This document shows positions 35,901 through 47,264 of a stretch of 64,000 nt of DNA, piece after piece. Source of the stretch: Cynocephalus volans (Eukaryota; Chordata; Mammalia; Dermoptera; Cynocephalidae); assembly GCF_027409185.1 (NCBI RefSeq), contig NC_084466.1, positions 74,196,501-74,260,500 of the forward strand, written 5' to 3'. A model generated the notes under the pieces. It was not told the origin of the DNA, did not search any database, and saw only the letters and a list, made by a program, of their open reading frames with translations. The stretch's first letter is position 1. Every line of letters begins with the position of its first letter. The position numbers and the translations under genes are program-made.

Positions 35901-36550
35901 ATAATCCCTTGGTCTTTGCTTGCAATTTTTATCCTCACTTCTATTGTATGTATGTTAAATATTTGGGTGTGTATATTAATACACATATATGTATGGTTTT
36001 ATATCCTATGTCTGATAATGGCACTATCAGAAATCATTTTCATTCTGATTCTATTTTCTATTTTTTTCTAGCTCATATTTATGATGCACTCTTTACTTTT
36101 ATTTTGTGTTTTCTTCTTTTCTTTAACTATTAGCCTATATTCTTTGGAAGTTTATTAGTGGTGACTTTTTGAGGCCTGACTGAAGATGTGTTTCTTCAGT
36201 GAGAATTTAGTTTGCTTCTTCTAAGTGCCTAGAGACCATTTTAACCTGAATTGAGAGAACTTCCAGTAAGGTTGAACATCTTTTGATATGATTAATAGCC
36301 ATTTTTATCAACTCTGATGTGAAAAACTGCATATGCTTTGTTCATTTTTCTATCAGATTGTTTGATGTTTACGTATAAATTTCTACAGCTCTTTGTAAGT
36401 TAGGAATAGTAGTAACCTTTTTCGGTCATATATATTTAAAATATTTTCTCCCAGTCTTTCATTTGTCCTTTTCCCCTCATTCCTGAGTGGAACAATAATT
36501 TGTCTTTTGACTTTGAATTTGGCACACAGAAATTTTGAATCAGCTCTTTT
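35901..36550 (-). repeat. Old L1 LINE, continuation after the younger L1
   Basis: It resumes with ATAATCCCTTGGTCTTTGCT, consistent with an uninterrupted pre-insertion site. AT-rich; the short frames are chance. Confidence 0.5.
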
Positions 36551-36554
36551 GAGC

Positions 36555-38080
36555 TATTATTTACAAACACTAAAATTGACCAGATATAAGTGTAGAATGT
36601 GGTGGGTTCTCACAAATGGGTACTGTTTTGTAAACACCACCACAATGATGATATAGAACCCAGCACTAACCCAGTCATTACCCCAACATTTACACCTGTG
36701 CTCCTTTGCTGTCAATCTTCTCCTCACAACTCCAATCACTGCTCTGCAGTCACTGATCTGCTTTCTTTGCCTTTTCTGGAATTTCTTATTAATGGAATTA
36801 CATAGTATGTAAACTTTTGCATCTTTCTTCTTTCACTTAATACTTTGAAATTCATTCTATGTTGTTGTGTATCAGTAGTTTGTCCATTTTTAAATAGCTG
36901 AATAGTGTTCCATTATATGGATAGTCTACTATTGGTTTATCCATTCACCAGTTGTATTAGTCTGTTTCTGTTGCTTATAACATAAATACCCAAAACCAAG
37001 TGATTTTAAGAAAATGAAATTTATTGCTTATAGTTTCAGAAGCTAGGAAGTCCAAAGTCCAGGGAACACATCTAGTGAGGGTATTGTTTGGTGGTGGCTT
37101 TCCAGCAATGCAGGGGTCTCACATGGCAGAAAATGGCACAGCACAGGGAGAGAGAGAGCTCCTCATGCACTCTCCTTTCAAAGCCCTCAGATCCATCTCC
37201 ATGACCATCATTATACTATCATCTCAATCACCTCCTCAAGACCCCACCTTTCAATTACCATAATAGGATTTCAACAGTTACAATGGGGATTAAGCTTTAA
37301 TGACTGGGGGCCATTTGATTTACAGCACTAGTAGATGTACATTTGGTCAGTTTTTAGCTAATATGAATAAAACTGCTACGAAAATTTGAATACAAGTCTT
37401 TGTGTAAACATGTTTTTCTTCCTCTTGTTGTACATATCCAGGATGGGATTGCTGGGTCACAGAGTTACTGTATGTTAGCTGTATGAGAAACTGGAAAATT
37501 ATTTTTCAAAGTGGCTGTATCATTTTGCATTCCAACAAGCAATGATAGAGATTTCCAGCTGCTCAATATCTTCTCCAGTACTTGGTATCATCAGTCTTTT
37601 TATTTTTAGCTCTTCTGTTGGGTGTGTAGTTGTGTCTTGTGGTTTCAGTTTGCATTACTCTAATGACTAATGACATTGAACTTTCTTATTTGTTCTTTGG
37701 TGATGTGTCTATTCAAATATTTTAACCCTCTCCCCTCTTTTTTTTTTTGTTCTTCCTATTGATCTGTAAGGGATCTTTATTCTGGATACAAGAACTTTAT
37801 TGGATATATGTATGTTTTGCAAATATTTTCTGCTCCTCTGTGGCTTGCCTTCTCATTTTCCTAACAGTGTCTTCTGAAGAGCAAAAGTTTTTGAATTTCA
37901 TAAACTCCAATGTATCTAATTCTTTGTTTCATGTTTTGTGTCTTCTCTAAGTAATCATTGTATAGCTAAAGGTCACAAAGTTTTTGTCCTATATTTTCTT
38001 CTAGAAGTTTTATAGAGTTAGTTCTTGCATTTAGATTTATGATACATTTTTAGTTAATCATTAAATTTAAAAAGCAACAA
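36555..38080 (-). repeat. L1M LINE 3' end (split by an LTR)
   Basis: Antisense L1M 3' UTR and distal ORF2: 'CACTGATCTGCTTTCTTTGC', TAGCTGAATAGTGTTCCATT, 'GGTTTATCCATTCACC' | LTR | ATGTACATTTGGTCAGTTTT, GTCTTTGTGTAAACATGTTT, GGGATTGCTGGGTCACAGAG, TGACTAATGACATTGAACTT, TATTCTGGATACAAGAACTT. Stops interrupt all frames. Confidence 0.88.
36953..37327 (+). repeat. MaLR-type solo LTR inside L1M
   Basis: It begins TGTATTAGTCTGTTTCTGTT and ends ATTTACAGCA. Internal GAAATTTATTGCTTATAGTT, CCAGGGAACACATCTAGTGA and CAATGGGGATTAAGCTTTAA are MST/MLT1-like. The 5-bp flanks CCAGT (36948-36952) and CTAGT (37328-37332) differ by one base, as expected for an old target duplication. L1 text reads straight across when it is removed. 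Confidence 0.75.
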
Positions 38081-38690
38081 AACATTATATACATTAGCAT
38101 TCTACCTTTTTCTATTTAAAACTATATTTCTGGTATGTGTACATATGCATGAAAAAGTTTAGAAGGATATATATACAGCAAAAATACTTTGATTTTTTTT
38201 TTTCACCTAGATTATCAACAGCAGAAATTTAATATGTTTCCTCTTTGCTTAGGAGATATCTTTAAGCCACTTCCACAAACAAAATAAAATAAAAATTTTA
38301 AAGATTTTTTGGGATACATTAAAATCTTGTCCAAGACTCTTTGACTTTATTGATGAAGTTATTCGGTCTATAGGCATATCTGATAAAAGACAATCACTGT
38401 TGTCTGAGCCCCAAGTTTAACAAATCCTAGGTATTTCTGGTGAGTTCTGCCACATTCCTAGAGGACTAACATAACTATTGTGACTTCTTAAGTATTTGTG
38501 TCTCATAGAATCAGTAAGAGTCCTCAGGAAATGGTAATTAACAAAGTAGTATATTTTAATATGTATGTCTTAATGAATACAGAAAGTAAGTTGTCTTTTT
38601 AAAAAACTTCTAGATGGAAGAGTGTGGCTAAACAAAAATCTGCTTAAATGCATTTTAGCAAAGGTGACTACTTTTGAGGTAGGCTCCTTA
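38081..38690. other. Intergenic, AT-rich, nothing firm
   Basis: Possible L1 tail remnants near 38110-38200. No gene. Confidence 0.3.
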
Positions 38691-38699
38691 TGTAAAATT

Positions 38700-39310
38700 T
38701 TCATTATTTGGGGGGAGCTACTCTGTGTCTTGGGGCAGTGATAGAATATACAAATAAACACTGCCACGCTCAGGCAAATGTCAGAATCCTGTTGACATCA
38801 CCAATTGTAGCATTCTTAATCCTGTTTGTGTTGCCAATTGTAAAGCTACTCGGCCACGCTAGTTGTCGGGCTCTTTTACCTGCCTGTACTCCTGTACCAG
38901 CTGGGCCAACTGCCAAGCTAGGGCTGGGTCTGGAGCTCACAGACCCCTCAAGCTCATTCACAGACTGGATCACAAACCCTTCACATGCTAGGCTGGGTCC
39001 CCAGACCCCTCACACACCAGGTTGGGTCACCAGACCCCTTTGTGCAGGTCTATGAGCTAGGTAAATGACCAAAAGGTCCTTGGAGCCATAGGTTGGAAAA
39101 CATGGCTGCACAGGGCAGATGCTCAAGGCAGACGCCGGCCAGCCTGCTTCACTAAAACTCCTCTCTCTCTCTCCCTCTCTCTCTCTCTCTGAAGAACACA
39201 AGAATAGCAACAAAACTAAAAAGATACATTGGCATACATGCGCACTAACTCCACACACACACACGATTTGCTTACAAAGGATATGCTAAAACTACACCCA
39301 ACTGAACCCG
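38700..39310. repeat. Unidentified block with internal imperfect repeats and a CT tract
   Basis: AATCCTGTTGACATCACCAATTGTA-like text is repeated once with changes at 38787-38840 (period about 37). A 'CTGGGTC...CAGACCCCTCACA' motif recurs at about 38923-39040 with a period near 30. A (CT)n tract covers about 39160-39191. It looks like LTR-derived or satellite-like sequence rather than a gene; the frames at 38708-39055 and 39010-39264 arise from the repeats. Confidence 0.5.
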
Positions 39311-39559
39311 AGGCAAGGGCCCTGACCAAACTATTCTATTTTCCCAACAAACACTTCTAAATTATTTTTCTGAAATAATTGTGTCAAGAACAACCTGTAA
39401 TTTTACATAATAACATTTTTCACTTAAACTGCGTGGATTTCAATACTTTAGTAAGTTCAGATTCACATCGCGAGAGTAGAGTAGACAGATAACAACTCGA
39501 AGTTTCCCTCCCACTTACTGTTCTCCCCTGCCACCCTCTCCAACCAAGAACTTGATAGT

Positions 39560-40170
39560 AAAATTGTTCTTATACTCCTGTCCTTCTCCAAAATTCTCCA
39601 GCTGTAGCCAGAAAAGCTAGAGGGCCTTCTAAACATGCAAACCTGATCGTGACAATTTCTGCTTAAAATCTTGCAGTGATTTCCCTTTTCTCTTAGATCA
39701 AAGTCTGCATTCTTTAAAATGGCCTACAGGCCCTGAAGCTCCTGCTCCTGCCCACCTTTACAGCTGCCTCTCTCCACTCTTACCTGCCCACTGTGCCCCA
39801 GCCTCTCCGTCCAGCTCTTGTTCCTTGAACAAGCTGATTCCCACTCAAAGTCTTCTCATGGCTATTTCTTCTGCTGGGAGTAGTACTCTCCCCCTCGTTG
39901 GCTGGCTAACTTCAGCTCCCTGACTAAATGCTCCTTCCTCAGGGAAGGGAAGCTCTCTCTGAAGCTCTTTGTGTTCTTTTCCTTCACAGTACTTAAATAA
40001 TTATCTGAGTGAATATGGATTTAAAGTCTGTCTCCCTACAAGCTGTCAATGCCTGGGCACAGGATACTTGAAACTCTATCTCATGATCGTATTACTCTCA
40101 CCTTGCACAGTGCCTGGCACATTGGAGACACTCAAATATTATTTATTGGATGAATAAATGAATGAATGCA
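39560..40170 (+). repeat. L2 LINE 3' end with terminal TGAATGAATG
   Basis: L2 sense order: 'ATCAAAGTCTGCATTCTTTA', AAATGGCCTACAGGCCCTGA, 'TAACTTCAGCTCCCTGACTA', TGCACAGTGCCTGGCACATT, ending in GGATGAATAAATGAATGAAT. Confidence 0.9.
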
Positions 40171-40424
40171 AACTCACGTGGTCTATAAATACCCATGACC
40201 TCAAAATGACATCAAAGTCAAAGACATAATCCTAGAGATAATAATGTAAATTTTCACTGTCACTGGGTCTCTAGAAATTTATTTGCTGTAGAGAACATGT
40301 TAATGTCTGTAATTACCCAGGTACATTGAAACAGCCATTTGCCATCAACTAACAGCTTGGAGAGAGATCGTGAGCAGTGAATGAGATGACAGAGACTGCT
40401 GTGGCCATGTTCCTGTTGAAAGCT

Positions 40425-40980
40425 TTTATCAACAACTGAGATGAGGATGTCGGTGCAGTGCTAATTAGGCTGACAAGGGGCTGGAGGGATCGCTCGGGTG
40501 TGAGGTGACCTAGTCGGGGTCCAAAAGGATCTCACTCAACAGGTTAGAAAGGGGGATCGAATAACAACACACAATTTAATAAAGGAAAATTCAGAGAGAG
40601 CACTGGACAGAGGTTCCCAAATCTAATTGAACAAAGACAGAATGAGAGACCGTAAGAGCAAAACGTGTGAAAAGCATAGAGATTTTAATTGATTGGATGA
40701 GTCGATAGCACGGCATGCGTGTCAGAGACACTGATCTGAAGCAACGTGTCAACAGCCATTGAAGTCATGAAGCTTCCCTAGTCATCAGACCACCCCTGCT
40801 GTGCCATGTCCAGTTCTGGGAGGCAGATGTGGAGCGAGATACTGACAGTCACACTGCTGCGGGGATTCCAAACCATGTCATGCGAGAAGCAGTTGAAGGG
40901 CAGAGGATTCCTAGTTGATGAGGAGCCAAATTTGAGAGAATATAATGGGCCTGTTGAGTAAAACGCAGGGCCATTAGATT
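40425..40980 (+). repeat. L3/CR1-clade LINE, ORF2 C-terminal region
   Basis: Sense CR1-type text: CAACAGGTTAGAAAGGGGGA, CTAATTGAACAAAGACAGAA, ATCAGACCACCCCTGCTGTG, TCCAGTTCTGGGAGGCAGAT and ATGCGAGAAGCAGTTGAAGG correspond to the conserved CR1/L3 ORF2 tail (the RPHLEYCVQFW ... YEERL block in family terms). Badly decayed with many stops. It continues after a DNA transposon at 41340. Confidence 0.65.
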
Positions 40981-40984
40981 TTTT

Positions 40985-41338
40985 CTCTATACAGTCATAT
41001 TAATGACTAATGATTAAATGACATTATGTGCTGCCTAATGACATTTTGGTCAACAATGGATCACATATACAATGGTGGTCCCATAAGATTATAATAAAGC
41101 TGAAAAATTCCTACCCTCTAGTGACACTGTAGCAGTTGTAATGTAGTGCAACACATTAGTCGTGCAATTGTGGTGATGCTAGCTAGGAGCAATAAGCTAT
41201 GCCAGATAGCCTCGGTGTGTACTGAGCTATACCATCTAGGTTTGTGCAAGTACACTCTGTGATGTTCACAATGACGAAACTACCTAATGATACATTTCTC
41301 AAAATGTATGCCCGTCATTAAGCGACATGATTGCGGGT
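40985..41338. repeat. DNA transposon MITE inside the L3/CR1 copy
   Basis: 'ACATTTTGGTCAACAATGGA', ATACAATGGTGGTCCCATAA, GATTATAATAAAGCTGAAAA, CCATCTAGGTTTGTGCAAGT and CATTAAGCGACATGATTGC near the end are characteristic of a Tigger/mariner-like MER family. The exact name was not settled. Confidence 0.7.
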
Positions 41339-41339
41339 C

Positions 41340-41480
41340 CAAAAGGTAGGCCTGAGGCCAACAGGAAAATTCCAGGGAAGTGGACCTCAGTTGAATTTGA
41401 GGAGCTGCCCAGGAGGGGAGTGGGCCATGCAGAGTTCCCCATTACTAAAGTAAAATATGCTTAGACGGGAAATGGAGAAA
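41340..41480 (+). repeat. L3/CR1 LINE 3' continuation
   Basis: 'TTGAATTTGAGGAGCTGCCC' then AGGAGGGGAGTGGGCCATGC and AGAGTTCCCCATTACTAAAG match the post-ORF part of L3/CR1 in order. Confidence 0.55.
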
Positions 41481-42550
41481 TGGGCTTTGGGAAGCTTTTT
41501 TCGGTTTATGGGGGCGTATCAAGGCGGTAGGGCCCATCTTCTTTGTACAGGTCCAGCATCTCACATAGTTTGGGCCTCAGCATGTTTGGAGTACCAAGCC
41601 AGAGATAAATGGCCAGATAAAACAGTTAGTTTTGAAGACCTCATCCAGGCTAGAATTCCCTGATCTATTTAACACTCAGAGGGATAGTCTGATTTCTCTT
41701 CACTTTTGCTGTATTTGCCAACTTCAGATGCAACAGAGGGGGAGGCTGAAAGACCGCTTGTTGTGGAGGGACAGGCTGCTGCTAAGAGTCCCTCATCACT
41801 GAGTTCCTGTGATTCCAGTGGAAGGTAGAAATACATATCCTGTAATTAGGGGGAATTCGGTAAACTATGGTGAAATGCCATAAAAAGCCTTCACTGTATT
41901 GGAAGAAGTAAAAAGGAAAATTAGAATGATGATCATATTCTATAAAGCTGTTTCTCATAATTGTGACAGCCACTCAATAGGCATAGTACTCCAACCCAGG
42001 AGCACTGCACGCCATTGGCCACGCAGAAGACAGTAAATTTTCCCTCTAAGAGGGAAAACCAGGAAGTGCATCTCTTCCTGCTAATATCCCTTATTCTGTA
42101 ATTCTATGTGAGTCTACATGATTGAGCATATTTTTCATGAAAAAGCCAGTAAAATGTGTCTAAAAAGAGACACATGGTGCATTAAAAATTATTATTCTTT
42201 GGTTCTCTTTCTCTTCCCTGGTTTGCACCAAAAACTTACTTTCAGGAAAACAAGTACATATAGATAAGATTGTCCATCAACTTTGCATCAGAGGGTAAAG
42301 TACAAATGTTTTCATGAAAAGTTTAGTCCAAATTAGACACACTTGATGGTACCTACCATTAAAAGAAGCAGCATTCACAATAGCAAAGAATTGTTCACTC
42401 TGTTATGAAGTAATAAACTCTTTGATTAAAAGACTGTACTTCCCAAAAGAGATTACACTTTGCACTAAAATTTTTTATTACTTTATTAGTATATGGCCAT
42501 AGCAATTGGAAAACTGACTTGAATTTTAAAACATAGGGATTTAAAAAATT
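41481..42550. other. Intergenic, nothing recognised
   Basis: No gene or confident repeat. Confidence 0.3.
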
Positions 42551-42552
42551 AG

Positions 42553-42725
42553 AGTGGGGCTTGACATTTTTTATCTGCATGACTATGGGCAAACGATATA
42601 GCCTCTCTATACCTAAATTCCTTCATCTGTAACATGAAAATAATAATACTTATCTTGGATGGTTCTTGTGAAAATGATATAAGAAAATGCATTAAAGTCC
42701 CCAGCGCAACAAAAAAGCAAGCACT
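42553..42725 (+). repeat. MIR SINE
   Basis: TGCATGACTATGGGCAAACG, CCTTCATCTGTAACATGAAA and GGATGGTTCTTGTGAAAATG are MIR core and 3' sequence. Confidence 0.7.
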
Positions 42726-44575
42726 CTGTTAATGGGAGTCACTGACAGAGCTGTGGCCAAGCCATTGTCATCTTGCAGGATGCAGAGCTGTGGCTGCTGG
42801 GAGAAGCAATTGGGGTACACAGCTTAAATAGCATTAGCTTTGTAGAAATAGAAGAGATCTCCATGAACTTCAGATTTTCATGGGGAAAAGGATGTATTAA
42901 TTCCAGTCACTTTGATCAAACTTTAGTAATGTAAAAGGAAGTAACAACAGTTTTTGAAAATTGCTTGAATTAGGAGTTTCCTGGTTAAATTTCATTTCAA
43001 TTAGGATTTATTATTGAATATGAGTTAAATTTGCCAAAGGCTTAAGGTACCCTGGAAGAAATTTAGGTACTTTTGTAAGCAGGTTACTGGGTGCCATTTA
43101 TACCAGCCTGCTGTCCTGGACTAAATGTATGACCTAGTGTAGTGGCCAGTGGGTATAATTTAGTATTTCCATCTTCCTAATTATCAGGTGCCCTCTGGCT
43201 TCCCGAAACGGTTAATGATGCCCAACTATTTCTAGTGGGAGCATTTGCTACTGAGAGAATCAAACACAAAGGTGTTTCTTTGAACACATTATCTGCATGT
43301 TCCAGGTAGAATAGCTAGGACAGAGACAAGGTACGGTTGAGTTACTTAAAGTCCTTACAGAATGACCCTGATAGAATATCCATAGGGGTTAGAGATGAGA
43401 TTTATTTCTTGATTTGGCAAAAATCACTTGGCATTTGTCATTGGCAAGATAAAAAGAAGCTCTGATTTCTGTTGTCAAGAAAATATACTTGGCTTCTTCC
43501 TTTCTCTTAACTCACCCTTGGCCCTCAATTTTTATCAGCATTTGAAGAAATCAGCTCAGTACTTTGCATTTAGTTAATTTGGTGAGTTCATTGTACTCTT
43601 GTCCCACGGCTATTAAATAGTTCAAAATAAATATCACATCACTTGAATATGTAACATGCATCTCATTTGGGCTGCTCTTTATCAACAAATGGTAATTATT
43701 TAGTATTTACATAATACTTTGAAAGTATTTCAGAATAGCTCTTATCAATAACAAGAAGTCAAATACATAACTGGGCTCAGTGAGCAAGACAAAAATAAAA
43801 TGTTGATTTTCCATTGAAAGGTGTAGCTCAGGAAGAGAGAAAAATACATACGTGTAATTGTATATGTATGCGTATTTGGAACAAACACATGTCCCAAACG
43901 ACAGGATTGAAAAACAGGAGATTAATGGGACCAAAATTCAGGTCACATATTGAGCCAGGCTAAAGTTTCACAGAAATCTGGGACCTGCTCTCACTCCCTG
44001 GCCTTTTGTGCAAAGACCTGAGGGAGCTGTGAACAGCCGGGGCTCTGAGAACATTCCTGCTGGGGGAGGAAAGGCTTGTGTGAGCTCATGGGGCTTTCCA
44101 CCGCTGACCGCCAGCCTCGGCAGCCAGCCACGCAGCCTCTAGTAGCGAAACCTGGCCCTCAAGTTATCAAGGGTGTGACGTATTTGGCTCTAAGCAGAGG
44201 TCACTATTTCAAGGTGACTGAAGTCTTGGGGGCAAATGGACATGATGGGTGGGATTCATGAGCAGATGTGGCCCTTTCTGATTAGAGGGGCTGAGGATGA
44301 CTCCAGGATGCGTGGCTTGGGAGGGTCCGGGGTGGTCCTCCCAGGAGGCGCTGAGCACGTGCACCCTGGACAAGAAGTTGTGAGAGGGTGAGCCCACTGG
44401 CTTCCATCACCCTGGGAGAGGTGTCAAACTAGAGGTCACATCAAGGGTGAGGGTGCATTAGTGGTGGTGGAACTTATCTTGCCACCGCTGAGCGAGGGGG
44501 ACTCACCTCTGGGCCACACCTCACCTCTGCCTGGCTCAGTCCCCGCCCTGTCCACGTTCTCTTCCTCTGTCCCCA
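42726..44575. other. Upstream flank of DCLK1, largely repeat-free
   Basis: No repeat family recognised over about 1.8 kb. 42900-43700 is AT-rich with many TAAT cores; GC climbs from about 44030 towards the island. Good candidate territory for upstream regulatory elements; not tested. Confidence 0.4.
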
Positions 44576-44769
44576 GGGCCACCATCCGCTCTACCCCCCT
44601 CCAGACAACCACCCCTGGGGACTGGGGAGGTTTGGGGTGTTAGTCCCACCAGATGCAGTGAGGCGGCCGCGGCGGGGGCAGGGAGGCGGACCCGGGGCGC
44701 AGCCGCGGTGGGTGCGCCCGCCAAGAAGGGCGGGGGCGGCGGGGCGCGCACGCGGAGGAGGAGGACGAG

Positions 44770-45069
44770 GAGGAGGAGGGAGAAGGCCGGGCGAGCCAGC
44801 GAGCGAGCGAGCGAGACACAGCAGAGGGAGCGCGCCCGCCGCCGCCGCCGCCGCCGCCCTCGGCAGACAGAGGCAGGACTGAGGCTGTGCGAATCCCGCA
44901 TTTCAATGAGCACTGGCCGAGGCGCGTCCCTGCTCTAGCGGCCGCAGCCCGGACGCCCGCGCTCCAGCAGCCGCCGCCCCAGCCCCGCAGCCCCGGCCGC
45001 GCCCAGCCCGGCGAGGACAGCACCAGGAGGCGGCCACAAAGACCCCCGGCGGCGTCTCTCCGCGGACCG
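44770..45069 (+). other. DCLK1: DCLK1 exon 1 (non-coding, predicted limits)
   Basis: The 5' UTR exon is placed by position, as the only CpG island upstream of the coding exon. A candidate donor CGGACCG|GTGCGT lies at 45069/45070. The start is not defined by any motif and could be 100 bp either way. Only one ATG occurs from 44701 to the donor (44906). Confidence 0.45.
44906..44938 (+). CDS. Upstream ORF in DCLK1 leader, 10 codons
   Basis: ATG at 44906 with a weak context (T at -3) reads M-S-T-G-R-G-A-S-L-L and stops at TAG 44936-44938. It is the only upstream ATG visible in the predicted leader (exon 1 plus 50142-50160). It could reduce ribosome flow to the main start, though its weak context predicts leaky scanning. 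Conservation was not tested, and its transcription depends on the start site lying upstream of 44906. Confidence 0.45.
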   Translation: MSTGRGASLL

Positions 45070-47264
45070 GTGCGTGGTTGGCCTTCGCCGGGGAAGGGAG
45101 CTGGCCGCGGGGAGGGTCGCCTCGGGCCCGCCCCGCACGCGGTTCCTCGAAAGGCGGCCGCCCTGCCCCGGCCAGCCTGGCCCCGGCCGCGGGCGTTGCG
45201 TGCGGGCGGCCCCGGGGCTGCTGGCACCTGCCTCTTTTGTCTGGTGCCACCGGGCTTTACACGCGGAGTCGGGCGAGCGGGCCCCCAGGCTTTTCGCCGC
45301 GTTGTTGGCGGAGATGGAAAGCCAGGGCGGAAGAGCTGGGAGAGGTGCTTGTCATTGTCAGAACTGGCTGCGGAGCTAGGACCAAGTCTGCGCCTGGAAG
45401 GAGCGGCCGGGCCAGGCCTCTTATTGTGTGTGTGCTTAATCGTGTGCCCGGGAGGGTGGTGTGTGCTTGAGGATGGGGGCGATCCGTGCGTGGTGGTGGC
45501 TGCATCGTGGGTATTGCAAGTACATTTGCAGGGTCTCAAGTTCCTTGGGGGACAGCGAGGCTGCCTCATGTTCCGATTAGTACCTGCAGTGCTAAAAGCA
45601 TGTGGAGAGGAAATGGCATTTTCCTCCTGGTGGGAGCGCACGCACAGCCCCGCATCGCCCCACAAAAGAGGTTGCTTTGGAAAACCAGGTTTGCGCGGAA
45701 TCACTGCTGGATTTGGTAACGAGATGCTTGGCAGTGATAGAGCAGATGAAAGAAAGGTTTCATTCAAACCGGTCCCCTCTCAGCCGCACCGCACCTGTGA
45801 ATGTGTGGCCAGGTTATGGTGCACACGCGATCAGCGGCCACATTGCAGGGTGTTCCATGAATGCATTTTATGACTGTTCCTAAATATATTGCCTTTCCAT
45901 GGGAAAAGAAAGTAGGGCAGCGTTTTAAGTATGAAATGTCACTTGAATGCTGGTTAGAAGAGATTTTAAGAGGTCGTATGTAGGAAAATTATACGAGATA
46001 TGCACACACCCTGTGATAGCTACGTTCGTGGTGGTGCATGAGCTCAGAAGGTATATGTGTCTTTTATTCCACGCCTGGCCATCCACCTGAATCCTAATCC
46101 CACTGCTGAAATATGCCTTGGGACTTCCAGGTCCTGCATCTATTAAGATGTGGTAACCTTTACGCCAAATTCTTGGTAGGTGTTTGTGTGTGTGTATAAA
46201 TTTCTGAGACCGGAACCCATGTGCTCATCTAGAAAAGGATAAACACAGCGATTCCTCAAAACAGTGAGAAATTCCAGAGAACAATCAGGATGTTGGTTCC
46301 TTGGGATGGCAGTGTTTATAGGAAAATCTCTAAGAGCCAATCACCCTTCTTCCCCACCCCTGTCTGTGGTGTCCGTGGCTGAGGTTCTGTGGTTACCCTC
46401 TTGACACTGCTCATGTGTACCCAGGCCCTTAGCCACCTATGGTTTATGAATGCTAGGCTGGGTGTTCTAGCAGGCTTCATATGTGAGAAGTGTGAACTTG
46501 TGGAAGCCCAGCGAATCTTCTTCAGGAGCTCTTGGTACAGACGTATGACTAAGCCAAGTGAAGAGCTGAGCCAGCCCAGGCAAGGGAAAGGGCGCCTATT
46601 TTGATGCCACACGTAATTACCAGGACACTAGGGTGTGTAGTGTGGTTTTCTGCATTCATTTTGTGATAGCTGTAGCTCGGAAAATGCTTTCCCTCTGAGT
46701 GGGGTCTTTCTTTGTCGACATCATTGCCTACTTTTGGACAAGCTCAGTAAAAAGGCAAGTAAAAAATGTGGTCTCTGTCCAGAATGAATTTGGTTCAGTT
46801 TAAGGAAATATGCAAATAAAATAACATAAGTTTTTCTCTATTTTAAACTGACTTTTTTTTTTCTTTTCTTATTTGGTGTGGAATTCTTGGTCCTAAAAAC
46901 CTATTTCCTCTAGGGAATTCAAACAATTGTCAAATTATTTGGCCTTTGCCAATTGTGCATCACTGAGAGCCCCTTAGAACTGGATTTGCACTGCCTCTGG
47001 TAACACAACTGCCTGGCGTGTATTCTTTTAGTTTACATCAGTTTGGGAGGAAACTCCTAGGGTTGGAAGAATGATCACTGCCTTTAAAAATAAAACAAAA
47101 CCTTCAAAAGCCAACTTGGCCTTTATAATTTATGAAGTTTTAAAGAACTTAGTGAGTTGGCACGAGTTCTGGCATATCCTCCACCCCATCCCCAACATGT
47201 ATGCCCCTTCCGGAAGATAAGAGTGTTCACTCTAAAAACACATAAATACAAAAGTAAAAGCAGT

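Larger units (their letters stand above)
44600..45560 (+). promoter_or_regulatory. DCLK1: CpG island promoter of DCLK1
   Basis: Very high GC and dense CpG (GCGGCCGCGGCGGGGGCAGG onward), with no TATA box seen. Contains GC-box-like GGGCGGGG at about 44727, a polypurine GAGGA run at 44755-44782, a GAGC repeat at 44799-44816 and seven GCC triplets at 44838-44858. CpG density falls after about 45450. A TATA-less CpG-island promoter fits a developmentally regulated neuronal gene. The long open frames on both strands here (up to 375 codons) are a by-product of GC-rich sequence lacking stops. Confidence 0.85.

Noticed and set aside
38708-39055. 115-codon plus-strand frame with hydrophobic start
   Set aside because: Its C-terminal part is produced by the repeating CTGGGTC/CAGACCCCT units; no homology recognised.
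44640-45767. 375-codon minus-strand open frame
   Set aside because: Same compositional cause; Pro/Arg/Ala-rich with homopolymers from repeats and no recognisable motif. An antisense transcript is possible but not shown by sequence.
44887-45873. 328-codon plus-strand open frame across the CpG island
   Set aside because: GC-rich DNA lacks stop codons; several frames on both strands are open at once, it crosses the predicted exon 1 donor, and it shows no domain.
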